NCBI RefSeq assembly: GCF_000407485.1
Contig: NZ_ASWD01000005.1
Span: 303,501-367,500 of the forward strand
Direction of reading: 5' to 3'
From: Enterococcus pallens ATCC BAA-351
GTDB lineage: Bacteria > Bacillota > Bacilli > Lactobacillales > Enterococcaceae
Length of the DNA: 64,000 nt
Part shown: positions 22,003 to 32,138 of the stretch, piece after piece
Layout: the number at the start of each line of letters is the position of its first letter
Position numbering within the stretch: the first letter of the stretch is position 1
Notes under the pieces: model-generated
The model's input: only the letters and a program-made list of their open reading frames with translations
What the model was told of the DNA's origin: nothing
The model's database searches: none
Made by a program: the position numbers and the translations under genes

Positions 22003-22142
22003 TAATGATAGCGCCAGATCTCTATGAGATGACGAGGAAGAAGCTCATCGAAATGTTCGGCGGATGGCTTCAGGGCAACCACACTCTACAGGTAGTTTTA
22101 AAGCATTTCTGAGAAGAAAAAACAAAGAAACTATCATGTGGT
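22003..22142 (+). promoter_or_regulatory. glmS ribozyme-riboswitch
   Basis: Glucosamine-6-phosphate-activated self-cleaving RNA in the glmS leader. The conserved cleavage site (A|GCGCC, predicted cut between 22010 and 22011), P2 helix with GACGAGG (22031-22037), ATCGAAATGTTCGGCGGATG core, and the 3' pseudoknot/P4 part ending near ATCATGTGG all follow the Bacillus pattern. Cleavage leaves a 5'-OH transcript that is degraded, lowering GlmS when GlcN6P is plentiful. Confidence 0.93.
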
Positions 22143-22181
22143 ACGGAAACAGATAATGAAAAGAAAGTAGGAAAAGTCATT

Positions 22182-23990
22182 ATGTGTGGAATTGTAGGAA
22201 TTGTAGGAAATGAGCAGGCAGCAAGTATTTTATTAAGCGGGTTGGAAAAATTGGAGTATCGAGGCTATGACTCTGCTGGTATTTTTGTTGCGGATGATCA
22301 AAATGATTATTTAGTGAAGTCTCAAGGGCGGATTAAAAAGTTAGCAGACAAAATTACTGATGATGTTCATGGGTCGATCGGAATTGGTCATACACGATGG
22401 GCTACTCACGGAGAGCCTAGTGAACAAAATGCCCATCCTCATACTTCTGAAACAGGACGATTTGTTTTAGTACACAACGGGGTCATTGAAAACTACGATG
22501 AATTGAAAGAAAGTTATCTGTCTGGCGACAAATTTTACGGTGAGACCGATACTGAGATTGCTGTTCATCTAGTGGAATACTTTGTAGAACATGGCTTAGA
22601 GACAAAAGAAGCGTTTAGAAAAGCTCTGCAAGAAATTCATGGCTCTTATGCTTTTGGGTTGATTGACAAAGAAAATCGCGATTTAATTTATGTGGCTAAA
22701 AACAAAAGTCCCCTACTGGTTGGTTTAGGTGAGGGCTTTAATGTGATTTGCAGTGATGCAATGGCCATGTTGGAGCAAACAAACCAATTTGTTGAAATTA
22801 ATGATGGTGAAATGGTAATTGTAGCTAAAGATTCTGTACAGATTGAAAATTATGCTGGTGAACAAATTGAGCGTGCTCCTTATGAAGCGAAAATCGATTT
22901 ATCTGATATGGAAAAAGGAACGTATCCTTACTACATGCTAAAAGAAATTGATGAGCAACCTGCTACAATGCGTCGGATCATCAGTGAATACACTGATGAA
23001 AATGGAAATGTTGTTATTGAAAATGATTTGCTAGAAAACTTACTGGATAGTGATAGAATCTATATTATTGCTTGTGGTACCAGCTATCACGCTGGCTTAG
23101 CAAGTAAGCAAGTACTTGAAAATCTTGCCCATATTCCAGTTGAAGCTCACTTATCAAGCGAATTTGGGTATAATATGCCGTTACTTTCGGAAAAGCCATT
23201 TTTCATTTTCCTAACTCAAAGTGGCGAAACAGCAGATAGCCGTCAAGTATTAGTTAAAACAAACGAGATGGATTATCCTTCACTAACTATCACTAATGTA
23301 GCTGGCTCAACACTTTCACGTGAAGCAAGCTACACCATGTTACTACATGCAGGCCCAGAAATTGCAGTGGCCTCTACTAAAGCCTACACGGCACAGATTG
23401 CAGCTTTGACTGTACTAGCCAAAGCCGTAGGAGAAGCTAAACAAATTACCGCTGCTCAAGAATTTGATTTAGTAAAAGAATTAGGAATTGCGGCGAATGC
23501 AATGGATGCGATGATCAGCGAAAAGGATTTAATCAGCCAATTAGCTATTGATTACCTAAGTACCACTCGTAATGCCTTTTACATTGGACGTAGCGAAGAT
23601 TACTATGTAGCAATGGAAGTCGCTTTGAAACTTAAAGAGATTTCATATATTCAGGCTGAAGGATTTGCAGCAGGTGAGTTGAAACACGGTACAATCGCTT
23701 TAGTAGAAGAAGGTACTCCGGTTATCGGCATAATTACAGATGAAACAACTGCAGCTCATACACGTGGCAATTTGCGTGAAGTAGAGAGTCGCGGTGCACA
23801 CACATTTGTTATCGTTTCTGAAGAGTTAAGTAAAGATGGAGATCAGATTATTTTACCAATCGTGCATCAATTCTTACGTCCTTTAGTTTCGGTTATCCCA
23901 GGACAATTGATTGCCTATTTTGCTACCTTGGAACGTGGATATGACGTTGACAAACCACGCAACTTGGCAAAATCAGTTACAGTAGAATAA
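22182..23990 (+). CDS. glmS: Glutamine-fructose-6-phosphate aminotransferase GlmS
   Basis: Makes glucosamine-6-phosphate from fructose-6-phosphate and glutamine, the first committed step to UDP-GlcNAc and peptidoglycan. The N-terminal glutaminase domain begins MCGIVG with the catalytic Cys2, and carries [18 protein letters not shown]. Two SIS isomerase domains follow ([31 protein letters not shown]), ending in the conserved [13 protein letters not shown]. Length 602 aa is normal. It stands alone behind its ribozyme and is convergent with glmM, the next enzyme of the same pathway. Confidence 0.97.
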   Translation: MCGIVGIVGNEQAASILLSGLEKLEYRGYDSAGIFVADDQNDYLVKSQGRIKKLADKITDDVHGSIGIGHTRWATHGEPSEQNAHPHTSETGRFVLVHNGVIENYDELKESYLSGDKFYGETDTEIAVHLVEYFVEHGLETKEAFRKALQEIHGSYAFGLIDKENRDLIYVAKNKSPLLVGLGEGFNVICSDAMAMLEQTNQFVEINDGEMVIVAKDSVQIENYAGEQIERAPYEAKIDLSDMEKGTYPYYMLKEIDEQPATMRRIISEYTDENGNVVIENDLLENLLDSDRIYIIACGTSYHAGLASKQVLENLAHIPVEAHLSSEFGYNMPLLSEKPFFIFLTQSGETADSRQVLVKTNEMDYPSLTITNVAGSTLSREASYTMLLHAGPEIAVASTKAYTAQIAALTVLAKAVGEAKQITAAQEFDLVKELGIAANAMDAMISEKDLISQLAIDYLSTTRNAFYIGRSEDYYVAMEVALKLKEISYIQAEGFAAGELKHGTIALVEEGTPVIGIITDETTAAHTRGNLREVESRGAHTFVIVSEELSKDGDQIILPIVHQFLRPLVSVIPGQLIAYFATLERGYDVDKPRNLAKSVTVE

Positions 23991-24003
23991 TAATAGTTAT
24001 TGT

Positions 24004-24036
24004 GAAAAGATCAGTTTGCTGGTCTTTTCTTTTTTA
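24004..24036 (+). terminator. glmS terminator
   Basis: Stem GAAAAGATCAG/CTGGTCTTTTC (24004-24014 with 24019-24029, one G-U) followed by a T-run. Confidence 0.85.
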
Positions 24037-24044
24037 GCCCATAT

Positions 24045-24088
24045 AAAAAAAGCTGCATCCCATCAAAAAGCGGGACGCAGCTTTTTTT
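24045..24088. terminator. glmM operon terminator (bidirectional)
   Basis: Arms 24045-24061 and 24072-24088 pair over the A-run, GCTGC and CCC with one mismatch; A and T runs flank both sides. It ends the glmM transcript on the minus strand and backs up the glmS terminator on the plus strand. Confidence 0.85.
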
Positions 24089-24090
24089 AA

Positions 24091-25446
24091 TTAATCTAAT
24101 CCGATTTCTTGACGAACGACAGCAGCAATTTTTTCAACGTAATATTCAACTTTCTCATGCGTAGGAGCTTCAGCCATAATGCGTAATAAAGGTTCTGTTC
24201 CAGAAGGTCGTACTAAAATACGCCCTTCTCCCCCCATTTCAGCCTCAGCTTCATCAATAACTGCTTTAATAGCAGGTACTTCCATTGCTCCATACTTATT
24301 ACTTACTCGAATATTGACTAACTTTTGCGGATAGATAGTCACTTCTCCAGCTAATTCAGATAATTTTTTACCAGTTTGCTTCATAATATTTAATAGCTGG
24401 ATACCCGTTAACATGCCATCACCTGTAGTGTTGTAATCTAAGAACAGGACATGTCCAGATTGTTCACCACCGAGATTATAGTCATTTTTACGCATCTCCT
24501 CTACAACATATCGGTCACCAACCTGAGTAATAACATCTTTGAGACCAATATCCTCAATTGCTTTATGGAATCCAAGATTACTCATCACAGTCGTTACTAC
24601 TGTATCCTTTTTCAATCGTTTACGTTCTGCTAAATACTTAGCACAAATAAACATAATTTGGTCACCATCAATAATATTGCCTAATTCATCCACCGCAATC
24701 ACTCGATCTCCGTCACCATCAAAAGCTAGCCCTGCGTCGGCTTTTTTCTCAACAACAAGCTCAGCCAGTTTCTCAGGATGGGTGGAGCCCACACCATCGT
24801 TAATATTCAAGCCATTTGGTGAGGTTCCCATAGTATAAAAGTCCGTTTCTAAATCCGCAAACAAACGGTTTACACTAGTAGAAGTAGCACCATTTGCAGC
24901 ATCAATACACACCGTTATCCCTGATAAATCACCAGGAATTGTTTGAACTAAGAATTGTGAGTATTTCAAAAGTCCCTCGTGGAATTCGTCTAAGGTTCCT
25001 AACCCTTCTGCAGATGGCCGAGGTAATGTATCTTCATCAGCTTCCAATAACGCTTCAATTTCCGCCTCTTGGTCATCCACTAATTTGAACCCGTCGCATC
25101 CAAAAAATTTAATACCGTTATCTTCTGCAGGATTGTGAGAAGCAGAAATCATTACACCTGCTGAGGCCTTTTGTAATTTCGTTAAGTAAGCTACGCCTGG
25201 CGTTGAAATAACCCCTAACTGAAATACCTCAATTCCCACTGAAAGTAATCCCGCAATTAATGCAGACTCCAGCATCTCGCCAGAAATACGTGTATCACGC
25301 CCTACTAAAACTCTTGGACGTGTTTCACGTTCTTCGTGTTGACTTAAAACATACCCACCATATCTTCCTAACTTAAAAGCTAATTCTGGTGTTAATTCTT
25401 TGTTAGCAATCCCGCGGACGCCATCTGTTCCAAAATATTTACCCAT
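24091..25446 (-). CDS. glmM: Phosphoglucosamine mutase GlmM
   Basis: Converts glucosamine-6-phosphate to glucosamine-1-phosphate for UDP-GlcNAc. The phosphoserine loop is [18 protein letters not shown] (Ser near 101). The metal loop is DGDGDR, the sugar loop GGEQSGH, and the phosphate-binding loop [12 protein letters not shown]. 451 aa, normal. It is the last gene of cdaA-cdaR-glmM, an arrangement conserved in Firmicutes, in which GlmM binds and inhibits the diadenylate cyclase CdaA. Confidence 0.97.
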   Translation of the reverse strand: MGKYFGTDGVRGIANKELTPELAFKLGRYGGYVLSQHEERETRPRVLVGRDTRISGEMLESALIAGLLSVGIEVFQLGVISTPGVAYLTKLQKASAGVMISASHNPAEDNGIKFFGCDGFKLVDDQEAEIEALLEADEDTLPRPSAEGLGTLDEFHEGLLKYSQFLVQTIPGDLSGITVCIDAANGATSTSVNRLFADLETDFYTMGTSPNGLNINDGVGSTHPEKLAELVVEKKADAGLAFDGDGDRVIAVDELGNIIDGDQIMFICAKYLAERKRLKKDTVVTTVMSNLGFHKAIEDIGLKDVITQVGDRYVVEEMRKNDYNLGGEQSGHVLFLDYNTTGDGMLTGIQLLNIMKQTGKKLSELAGEVTIYPQKLVNIRVSNKYGAMEVPAIKAVIDEAEAEMGGEGRILVRPSGTEPLLRIMAEAPTHEKVEYYVEKIAAVVRQEIGLD

Positions 25447-25472
25447 GATTCAAAATTTCCCTTCTTCATCTT

Positions 25473-26561
25473 CTAATTTGTTGAAGCGATTGTCGATTCA
25501 CTACTCTCAGATGTTCCTTCAGTAGTAGTTGAAGTATTCTTATTATTTGTACTGCTTGAAGTGGTCTGACTTGTCGTTGTGCTGGATTCTTCAGTACTAC
25601 TAGAATCAGAACCACGTAAAACAGGCGTAATTCTGGCAGTAGTAGCTACTGGATTAACCTCTATTCCTGTATCAACAGGGATATCAACTTGCCGGCTAAC
25701 CGGTTCAGTAATGTTTGAAATATTTATAGGCACTTCAATCGTATCAATTCCACTAATTGCCGCGCTGGTACCGCGAATGGTAGCATTTGTTTGATCAAGT
25801 TCAATATTATATCGTTGAATGTTTGACGGTACCGTTCCCTCCTGTTTAGGTATTAATGATACTTGCTTACTTAAACGTTCTATTTGAAAAGATACCGTTA
25901 CTGTTTGTGGATTTGCTTGAATTGGCAAGGCTTCTCCATTAGCGTTAAGTGCTTGAACCTGCGTTCTTACAGTATCTTCCTCACCAACTAGTTGTGAAGC
26001 ATCTACACTTGCAATCACTTGACTAACTTGTTTCATCGTTTCTTCACCAGTAGTAATTTCAACCGTACCAGGATCAGAGATTAAACTATCCACCTCTAAA
26101 CCATCCTCTTCAGTCCCATTATTAATGACAGGTGTGACATCAAAAGTTTTTGTTTGCTTTTTCTCAATCGTAACAGAAATGGTTTGGGGTTCTATAGAGG
26201 GATAAATAGAACTTTGTAAATTACGAGTTTGTAATTTCACCTCATGCGTACCTGTGCTTAATCCATTAAGATCTGCTACGACGCTGAATGTTCGAGTATC
26301 TTCATCTGCTTCTCGATCTAGCTGTATTCGATTAGCACTACTCAATCGTACAGAAACTGTTGTATCAAATCCATGAACAAAATATTCATCTGAGTCATAT
26401 TCCAAAGTTACAGGCACATTTTGTAAAGCCTCTTGATAAGTTGAATTTGTTGAAAAAAACTGACTGACATTTTGACTGTTAACGTTAAAAAACAGCATCA
26501 AACTAAATAACAGAGAAATCAATAAATAAGGCAAATTAGATTTTTTAAACTTTATCATCAT
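25473..26561 (-). CDS. cdaR: CdaA regulatory protein CdaR (YbbR-domain)
   Basis: Membrane-anchored extracytoplasmic regulator of c-di-AMP synthesis. One N-terminal transmembrane segment (about 10-28), then several YbbR repeats over residues 45-320 (e.g. VPVTLEYDSDEYFVHGFDTTVSVRLSSANRIQ). A Ser/Thr-rich tail (about 322-362) has low complexity and may be wall-spanning or disordered. The start (ATGATG) follows GGAGG that lies just after the cdaA stop, so the two are coupled. Confidence 0.92.
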   Translation of the reverse strand: MMIKFKKSNLPYLLISLLFSLMLFFNVNSQNVSQFFSTNSTYQEALQNVPVTLEYDSDEYFVHGFDTTVSVRLSSANRIQLDREADEDTRTFSVVADLNGLSTGTHEVKLQTRNLQSSIYPSIEPQTISVTIEKKQTKTFDVTPVINNGTEEDGLEVDSLISDPGTVEITTGEETMKQVSQVIASVDASQLVGEEDTVRTQVQALNANGEALPIQANPQTVTVSFQIERLSKQVSLIPKQEGTVPSNIQRYNIELDQTNATIRGTSAAISGIDTIEVPINISNITEPVSRQVDIPVDTGIEVNPVATTARITPVLRGSDSSSTEESSTTTSQTTSSSTNNKNTSTTTEGTSESSESTIASTN

Positions 26562-26564
26562 CTA

Positions 26565-27446
26565 TTATTTGCCTCCTTTACTGACGCCATCAATAAAGGC
26601 TTGCAATAGATTCTTTTTGCCACGATCTTTTTCATCTGAAATCAATTCTCTGCGCATGATTGCCAAGTATTCCTCCTGATTCAAATCATGTAAGAAATCA
26701 GTGTTAAAAGTTAGACTAACCCCACCAGTTTCTTCAGAAACGATGATAGTCAGCGCATCACTAACCTCGCTAATACCAACAGCTGCTCGATGGCGAGTTC
26801 CAAACTCTTTTGGTATCAGCATACTGTCAGACAAAGGAAGATAGGCTGAGGCTACTGCTAATTTACCATTTTTTACAATCACCGCTCCGTCATGCAACGG
26901 TGTGTTAGGGATGAAAATATTGATTAGTAATTCCCCAGTGATATCAGCGTCCAACGGAATACCAGTTTCGATGTATTCATCTAAACCCGTGTTGCGTTGA
27001 ATAGTAATTAAAGCACCTATTTTCCGTCTAGACATGTATTGGATCGCCTTGTCGAACGCCAAAATCATCTTCTCATCTTCATGCTCTTCTTTTTTAGTGG
27101 GTTTAAAAAATGAGCTTCTTCCCAAGTGTTCCAATCCTCTGCGAACCTCTGGTTGAAAGATGACTACACCAGCAATTACACCGTAGGTAATTACTTGATT
27201 CATCAACCAAGACAAAGTATGCAGACCCGTGTATTCAGCTAAAATACGAATTCCAATAAATACTGCGACACCCTTAATTAGCTGTACCGCTTTGGTCCCT
27301 CGAACTAACTGAAACAACTTATAGATTAGAAACCAGACAACAACAATATCTAGAAGATTCGCGATAATGTCCCAAGTTGAAAGATTCTCAGAAAAGAAGC
27401 TCAGCCAATAATCAGAATTAAATAATTCACTTAAACGACTAGGCAT
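26565..27446 (-). CDS. cdaA: Diadenylate cyclase CdaA
   Basis: Main c-di-AMP synthase of Firmicutes, controlling potassium, osmotic and wall homeostasis. Three transmembrane helices occupy about residues 20-100. The DAC domain shows the DGA motif (PLHDGAVIVKNGK) and RHR motif (FGTRHRAAVGIS). The open frame starts with a TTG at 27452, but the ATG two codons on (27446) has GAGAGG at proper spacing; I use it (293 aa). First gene of cdaA-cdaR-glmM. Confidence 0.95.
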   Translation of the reverse strand: MPSRLSELFNSDYWLSFFSENLSTWDIIANLLDIVVVWFLIYKLFQLVRGTKAVQLIKGVAVFIGIRILAEYTGLHTLSWLMNQVITYGVIAGVVIFQPEVRRGLEHLGRSSFFKPTKKEEHEDEKMILAFDKAIQYMSRRKIGALITIQRNTGLDEYIETGIPLDADITGELLINIFIPNTPLHDGAVIVKNGKLAVASAYLPLSDSMLIPKEFGTRHRAAVGISEVSDALTIIVSEETGGVSLTFNTDFLHDLNQEEYLAIMRRELISDEKDRGKKNLLQAFIDGVSKGGK

Positions 27447-27452
27447 AGGCAA

Positions 27453-27676
27453 CCTCTCTTTCTATACAGTTTCTCTACAAGTATACCATAAGAAAACAAA
27501 AAACAGATATAGCTTAACTGTTTCATTAAGAAGATAATTATACCTTCTTTTTGTGAATTCATTTTAAATACCTAAAAAAAGAGATTGTTTATTGCTCGCA
27601 CAACATCCTAATAGACATTAATGTTCAATAATTGGCTAATTTCTCGCTTACATCACCCTACACTTGCAAATACAAA
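27453..27676. other. Intergenic region between nifJ end and cdaA start
   Basis: AT-rich sequence. The minus strand has GGTATACTTG (TATACT about 27481-27486) as a probable -10 for cdaA-cdaR-glmM. I see nothing else with support between 27540 and 27676. Confidence 0.35.
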
Positions 27677-27710
27677 AGAATCCTCAGAACAAGAGCTGTT
27701 CTGAGGATTC
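27674..27710 (-). terminator. nifJ terminator
   Basis: Perfect 14-bp stem (27678-27691 with 27697-27710, five-base loop) with a short T-run on the minus strand, seven bases after the nifJ stop. Confidence 0.88.
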
Positions 27711-27716
27711 AAAAAA

Positions 27717-30700
27717 TCACTCTTTATTTTGGCGTTTTTCTGCCCTTGCAGCCCTTCTAGCAACTCGACGTGCCTCTGCCTCTGGATCTGCTTTTCTTTC
27801 TGAACGTTCACGCTTTAGTTTTTCTGGATTATCATCCTTAATTCCCTCAATTCTTGCTCGCAATTTTTCTTCTTGACCAGCAATTCTCGCATAATTAAAG
27901 AAACGTGTTTTCGCATCTTCTACTGTCTTAGCGTATAAACGTTCAGCAAATTCTGGTTGAATAGACTGAAGCGCGGAAAAACGCACTTGATTTTTCATAA
28001 AATCAATCATTTGATTGAAGTTTGGTCGCTTAAAATCTAAAGACATCGGGTTTTTACCTACTTCTTTTGCTAAGGGATTGTAGCGATAGAGTGACCAATA
28101 ACCTGAATTTACAGCATCCTTTGCTTCCTGAAGACTCTTACCCATACCACCACGTAGACCGTGATTGATACAAGGTGTGTAAGCAATGATCAAAGAAGGT
28201 CCCGGGAATTTTTCTGCCTCCTCTAAAGCCTTAATTGTTTGCTTTTGATTTGCCCCAGAAGCGATCTGAGCAACATATACATTTCCATAGGTCATAGCAA
28301 TCATGCCTAGGTCTTTTTTCGATACATATTTACCGTTAGCTGAGAATTTAGCAATTGCTGAAGCAGGCGTTGCTTTAGAAGTTTGTCCACCAGTATTTGA
28401 ATAAACTTCATTATCCATTACTAAAATATTTACGTCAGCACCACTGGCTAATACATGATCAATCCCGCCAAAGCCGATATCATAGGCCCAACCATCACCG
28501 CCAAAAATCCATTGGCTGGTTTTAACAAATAAATCGTGATCCGCATAAATATTTTCCAAGCGTGCATTATCAGCCTTCTCAGCTTCCAAGGCAGCTTTTA
28601 ATTTTGCTGCCCGTTGTTGAGTTCCTTCAGAATTGTGTAAATGATTCATCCAGTCTTCCATTAAAGCTTTCAATTCAGTCGAAACCTCTTCAAGAACTTG
28701 CGTCATTCTGAAAGCCAGTTCTTGACGACGTGTCTGATTAGCTAGTAACATGCCATAACCAAATTCAGCGTTGTCTTCAAACAGCGAATTAGACCAAGCA
28801 GGCCCCTGCCCTTGTGAATTTGTAGTATAAGGACTTACTGGTGCTGCCGCTCCCCAGATAGAAGAACATCCAGTAGCGTTAGCAATCATCATGCGATCCC
28901 CATACATTTGTGTTAGCAGCTTAACATAAGGTGTTTCCCCACATCCAGCGCAAGCACTAGAAAATTCCATCAACGGTTGATTAAACTGACTACCTAATAC
29001 AGTATTTGGTTTAGCAGGATTTTCTTTTTGCTTTAAAGTCATAGCAAAAGCCCAATTTACAGCTTGTTCTTTTTGTTCCTGGTAAGGTTTCATAACCAGC
29101 GCCTTGCCTTTAGCAGGACAAGCTTCTACACACAAGCCACACCCAGTACAATCCTCAATAGATACTTGAATTCGATATTTTAACCCGTCAGCGCCACGCA
29201 TCTCGCGTACAATATATCCTTCAGGTGCCTCTTGCATCTCATCATCATCAGCTAAGAAAGGACGAATCGCCGCATGAGGGCAAACAAAGGAACATTCATT
29301 ACACATTGTACAACGATCGTTAATCCATTCAGGAACTTCTAAAGCTACTCCTCGTTTCTCATAAGTCGTTGTGCCTACAGGAATTGTACCTGTGGTCATT
29401 CCGTTTCTTATCAGCGTTCCCACAGAAAGCCCGTCACCTTCTAAAGCATTTACTGGTTCTAAAATTTCTTCTACATACCGAGGGACATCCTTTAGTCGAG
29501 CCTTGACAGGAGGTTCCGCAAGACGCCATTCTGTTGGCACCTCAAAGCGATGCAATAGTTCAACTGTACGATCCATTGCTGCAATATTTTTTTCAACAAT
29601 TTCAACAGATTTACGGCGATAACTACGATCAGCCTCTTCTTTTAAAATTCCTAAAACTTCATCAAACGGAATGATCCCTGTCAACTTAAAAAAGGCGGTT
29701 TGCATAACTGTATTAATTCGCTGCCCCAAGCCAACTTCCATAGCTAATTTTGCCGCGTTGATGGTATAAAACTTAATATCATTTTCAGCAATGTAACGTT
29801 TCAAACGTGCGGGAAGCAATTGATTAATTTGTTGATCATTCCAAGTTGTATTTAATAAGAAAGTTCCACCAGGTTTCAGCCCCTTCAACAAATTATAATT
29901 GTGAATATAGGCTGGGGTGTGGCAGGCAACAAAATCAGCACTTTCTACTAAATAGGTAGAGCGAATTGGCGTATCCCCAAAACGCAAGTGGGACACAGTC
30001 AAGCCCCCGGATTTTTTCGAATCGTAATAAAAATAGCCTTGAACATATTTATCCGTATTGTCACCGATTATTTTAATCGCTGATTTATTAGCTCCCACGG
30101 TCCCGTCTGATCCAAATCCCCAGAATTTTGCTTGAAAAGTAGCCGGATTGGTTAAATCGATGACCTCGGATGTATCTAATGATAAGTGAGTAACATCGTC
30201 AACAATACCAATTGTAAAACGGGATTTAGCAATAGACTTCGGTTTCAACAACTCATTATAAACAGCTATAATTTGATCTGGAGTCACATCTTTTGAGCCT
30301 AATCCATAACGACCACCAATGATCATTGGTCGGTTGTCTGTATCATACATCGCACTTTGTACATCTAATAGCAATGGTTCCCCATCGGCTCCAGGCTCTT
30401 TTGAACGATCAAGTACTGCAATACTCTTAACCGACTTTGGTAATTTCTCCAGCAGATTCTCAACTGGAAACGGACGATATAAGTGAATATTTAAAAAGCC
30501 AACCTTACGTCCCTGTTTGTTTAAATAATCGACCGTTTGTTCAATCGTCTGAGCTACAGATCCCATCGTGATAATAACTTCCTCTGCATTCTCATCACCA
30601 TAATAATTTACCAAATCATAGTCTGTTCCTCGCAATTCGTTGACTGCACGCATGTACTTTTGAACAATTGCTGGTAAAACTTGATAGTAAGAATTGACTG

Positions 30701-31388
30701 TTTCCCTTTGTTGAAAATGAATATCAGAATTCTGATTGGTACCACTGATTGTCGGATGATTTGGATTCATACTTCGCTTGCGAAATTCCGCCAATTTGCT
30801 TTGATTAATCAATGGTTTGAGCTCTTCGTACTCAAGTACTTCAATTTTTTGAATTTCGTGACTGGTTCTAAACCCGTCAAAGAAGTTTATAAATGGAACA
30901 CTTGCTTCGATTGTAGCTAAATGGGCTACTGCTGAAAGGTCCATTACTTCTTGCACGCTGCTTTCTTGAAGCATAGCAAATCCAGTTTGACGTGCAGCCA
31001 TAACATCGCCGTGGTCCCCAAAAATATTTAAAGCATTTGTGGTAATTGCCCTACTAGCCACATGAAAAACTGTTGGCAGTAATTCTGCTGCAATTTTATA
31101 CATATTTGGAATCATTAAGAGCAAGCCTTGTGATGCAGTATACGTGGTCGTTAAGGCTCCTGTTTTTAAAGCTCCATGAACAACCCCTGCTGCTCCAGCC
31201 TCGGATTGCATTTCAGTTATATTAACAGGTTGTCCAAAGATATTTTTCTTTCCTTGGGATGCCCATTGATCTACAAGCTCAGCCATCGTTGAACTTGGCG
31301 TGATTGGATAAATAGCTGCTAGTTCAGTAAATGCATAAGATATGTAAGCTGCAGCTGTATTTCCATCCATTGTTTTCGTTTTTCGCAT
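27717..31388 (-). CDS. nifJ: Pyruvate:ferredoxin (flavodoxin) oxidoreductase NifJ
   Basis: Single-chain PFOR that oxidises pyruvate to acetyl-CoA, CO2 and reduced ferredoxin or flavodoxin; oxygen-sensitive and anaerobic. Domain order is complete: pyrimidine-binding N-terminal domain (MDGNTAAAYISYAFTELAAIYPITPSS), PFOR II, gamma domain (FWGFGSDGTVGANKSAIK), an EKR region, two 4Fe-4S sites (CTMCNECSFVCP and CTGCGLCVEACP), and the TPP domain with the proximal-cluster cysteines (SACAGCGETPY, ATGCSSIWG) and GGDGWAYDIGFGGIDH. The C-terminal 35 residues are almost all charged. The upstream frame is open, but AGGAGG before ATG 31388 sets the start (1223 aa). Unusual for lactic acid bacteria, which mostly rely on PDH and pyruvate-formate lyase. 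No ferredoxin gene is adjacent. Confidence 0.95.
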   Translation of the reverse strand: MRKTKTMDGNTAAAYISYAFTELAAIYPITPSSTMAELVDQWASQGKKNIFGQPVNITEMQSEAGAAGVVHGALKTGALTTTYTASQGLLLMIPNMYKIAAELLPTVFHVASRAITTNALNIFGDHGDVMAARQTGFAMLQESSVQEVMDLSAVAHLATIEASVPFINFFDGFRTSHEIQKIEVLEYEELKPLINQSKLAEFRKRSMNPNHPTISGTNQNSDIHFQQRETVNSYYQVLPAIVQKYMRAVNELRGTDYDLVNYYGDENAEEVIITMGSVAQTIEQTVDYLNKQGRKVGFLNIHLYRPFPVENLLEKLPKSVKSIAVLDRSKEPGADGEPLLLDVQSAMYDTDNRPMIIGGRYGLGSKDVTPDQIIAVYNELLKPKSIAKSRFTIGIVDDVTHLSLDTSEVIDLTNPATFQAKFWGFGSDGTVGANKSAIKIIGDNTDKYVQGYFYYDSKKSGGLTVSHLRFGDTPIRSTYLVESADFVACHTPAYIHNYNLLKGLKPGGTFLLNTTWNDQQINQLLPARLKRYIAENDIKFYTINAAKLAMEVGLGQRINTVMQTAFFKLTGIIPFDEVLGILKEEADRSYRRKSVEIVEKNIAAMDRTVELLHRFEVPTEWRLAEPPVKARLKDVPRYVEEILEPVNALEGDGLSVGTLIRNGMTTGTIPVGTTTYEKRGVALEVPEWINDRCTMCNECSFVCPHAAIRPFLADDDEMQEAPEGYIVREMRGADGLKYRIQVSIEDCTGCGLCVEACPAKGKALVMKPYQEQKEQAVNWAFAMTLKQKENPAKPNTVLGSQFNQPLMEFSSACAGCGETPYVKLLTQMYGDRMMIANATGCSSIWGAAAPVSPYTTNSQGQGPAWSNSLFEDNAEFGYGMLLANQTRRQELAFRMTQVLEEVSTELKALMEDWMNHLHNSEGTQQRAAKLKAALEAEKADNARLENIYADHDLFVKTSQWIFGGDGWAYDIGFGGIDHVLASGADVNILVMDNEVYSNTGGQTSKATPASAIAKFSANGKYVSKKDLGMIAMTYGNVYVAQIASGANQKQTIKALEEAEKFPGPSLIIAYTPCINHGLRGGMGKSLQEAKDAVNSGYWSLYRYNPLAKEVGKNPMSLDFKRPNFNQMIDFMKNQVRFSALQSIQPEFAERLYAKTVEDAKTRFFNYARIAGQEEKLRARIEGIKDDNPEKLKRERSERKADPEAEARRVARRAARAEKRQNKE

Positions 31389-31424
31389 AGTCTTCCTCCT
31401 AAGTGTAACTTTCACAATGGTACT

Positions 31425-31430
31425 ATTATA
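31425..31430 (-). promoter_or_regulatory. -10 box of nifJ
   Basis: Perfect TATAAT on the minus strand, 37 bases upstream of the nifJ start; only a poor -35 (TTTAAA) lies 17 bases further. Confidence 0.45.
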
Positions 31431-31546
31431 AACTAAGTCACATTCTTTTTAAATGCTGCTTTTCGTCAAATTAAGTAAAAAAGAATTTATTTATTTTGTA
31501 TTCTTGGATTTTTCTTGTACACTAGATAAAAAGGAGGGATTACCCC

Positions 31547-32062
31547 ATGGATATCTCAGTAATTAAGCCTGAATTTGTCAATGATTTGAATGGAATTAAA
31601 ATTGGATCTAACCAAGCGCCTAAAAAAATCATTGAATTCATGAACCTTCGCTGCCCCTTTTGTAAACAGTGGTTTGAAGACTCTCAAGAATTGCTAACCA
31701 AAGCAGTGATTGAAGGTAAAGTTCAACGGATTATTAAATTGTTAGATAAGGATAAAGAGAGCTTGCAAAGAGGCAATATCATGCATGAATACATTAGCGA
31801 TGATTCTGAAAAGGCACTTCAACAAATTCAACAAGTTTATGCCTCTCAAGAGAATTGGAAAGAGCTTAGCTTGGAACAAGTTGCCAATTATGCTGAAAAG
31901 ACTTTACAGTTAGAACAACAACCTAATCAAAATCTGCAACAAGAAATACGGAATGAAGCAGATCAAGCAAACATCAAGTTTGTTCCGACGATTTTAGTCG
32001 ATGATTTTATTTTCAATGAATCTGTAACACAAGATGAGTTAAAAGAATACTTATCTTTGTAA
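31547..32062 (+). CDS. DsbA/thioredoxin-fold protein with CPFC motif
   Basis: A 171-aa protein with a thioredoxin-like start, an active site LRCPFCKQW near residue 38, a helical insertion, and the cis-proline region FVPTILVDD near residue 150. It has no signal peptide or lipobox, so it should act in the cytoplasm as a thiol oxidoreductase, of the DsbA_Thioredoxin_4 type. Substrate unknown. It is a single gene (AAGGAGG before ATG), divergent from nifJ; an oxidative-stress link to the oxygen-sensitive NifJ is only a guess from position. Confidence 0.82.
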   Translation: MDISVIKPEFVNDLNGIKIGSNQAPKKIIEFMNLRCPFCKQWFEDSQELLTKAVIEGKVQRIIKLLDKDKESLQRGNIMHEYISDDSEKALQQIQQVYASQENWKELSLEQVANYAEKTLQLEQQPNQNLQQEIRNEADQANIKFVPTILVDDFIFNESVTQDELKEYLSL

Positions 32063-32091
32063 GTCAGGCGCAAACCAACAATACTTAATAA

Positions 32092-32138
32092 AAAAGCGTT
32101 GGTGGCTGAGAGCTGTGCTCTTTGCCACTAACGCTTTT
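32092..32138. terminator. Bidirectional terminator (DsbA-like gene / whiA)
   Basis: 15-bp stem (32092-32106 with 32124-32138, one G-U) flanked by A and T runs. It overlaps the whiA stop codon by two bases. Confidence 0.88.

Noticed and set aside
29371..29622. Plus-strand frame inside nifJ
   Set aside because: It is antisense to the conserved NifJ coding sequence and has no ribosome site; one of many shadow frames.
31390..31425. Rex-like dyad GTGAAAGTTACAC between the nifJ -10 and start
   Set aside because: Half-sites do not have the spacing of the TTGTGA-6N-TCACAA Rex site; match is too weak to claim.
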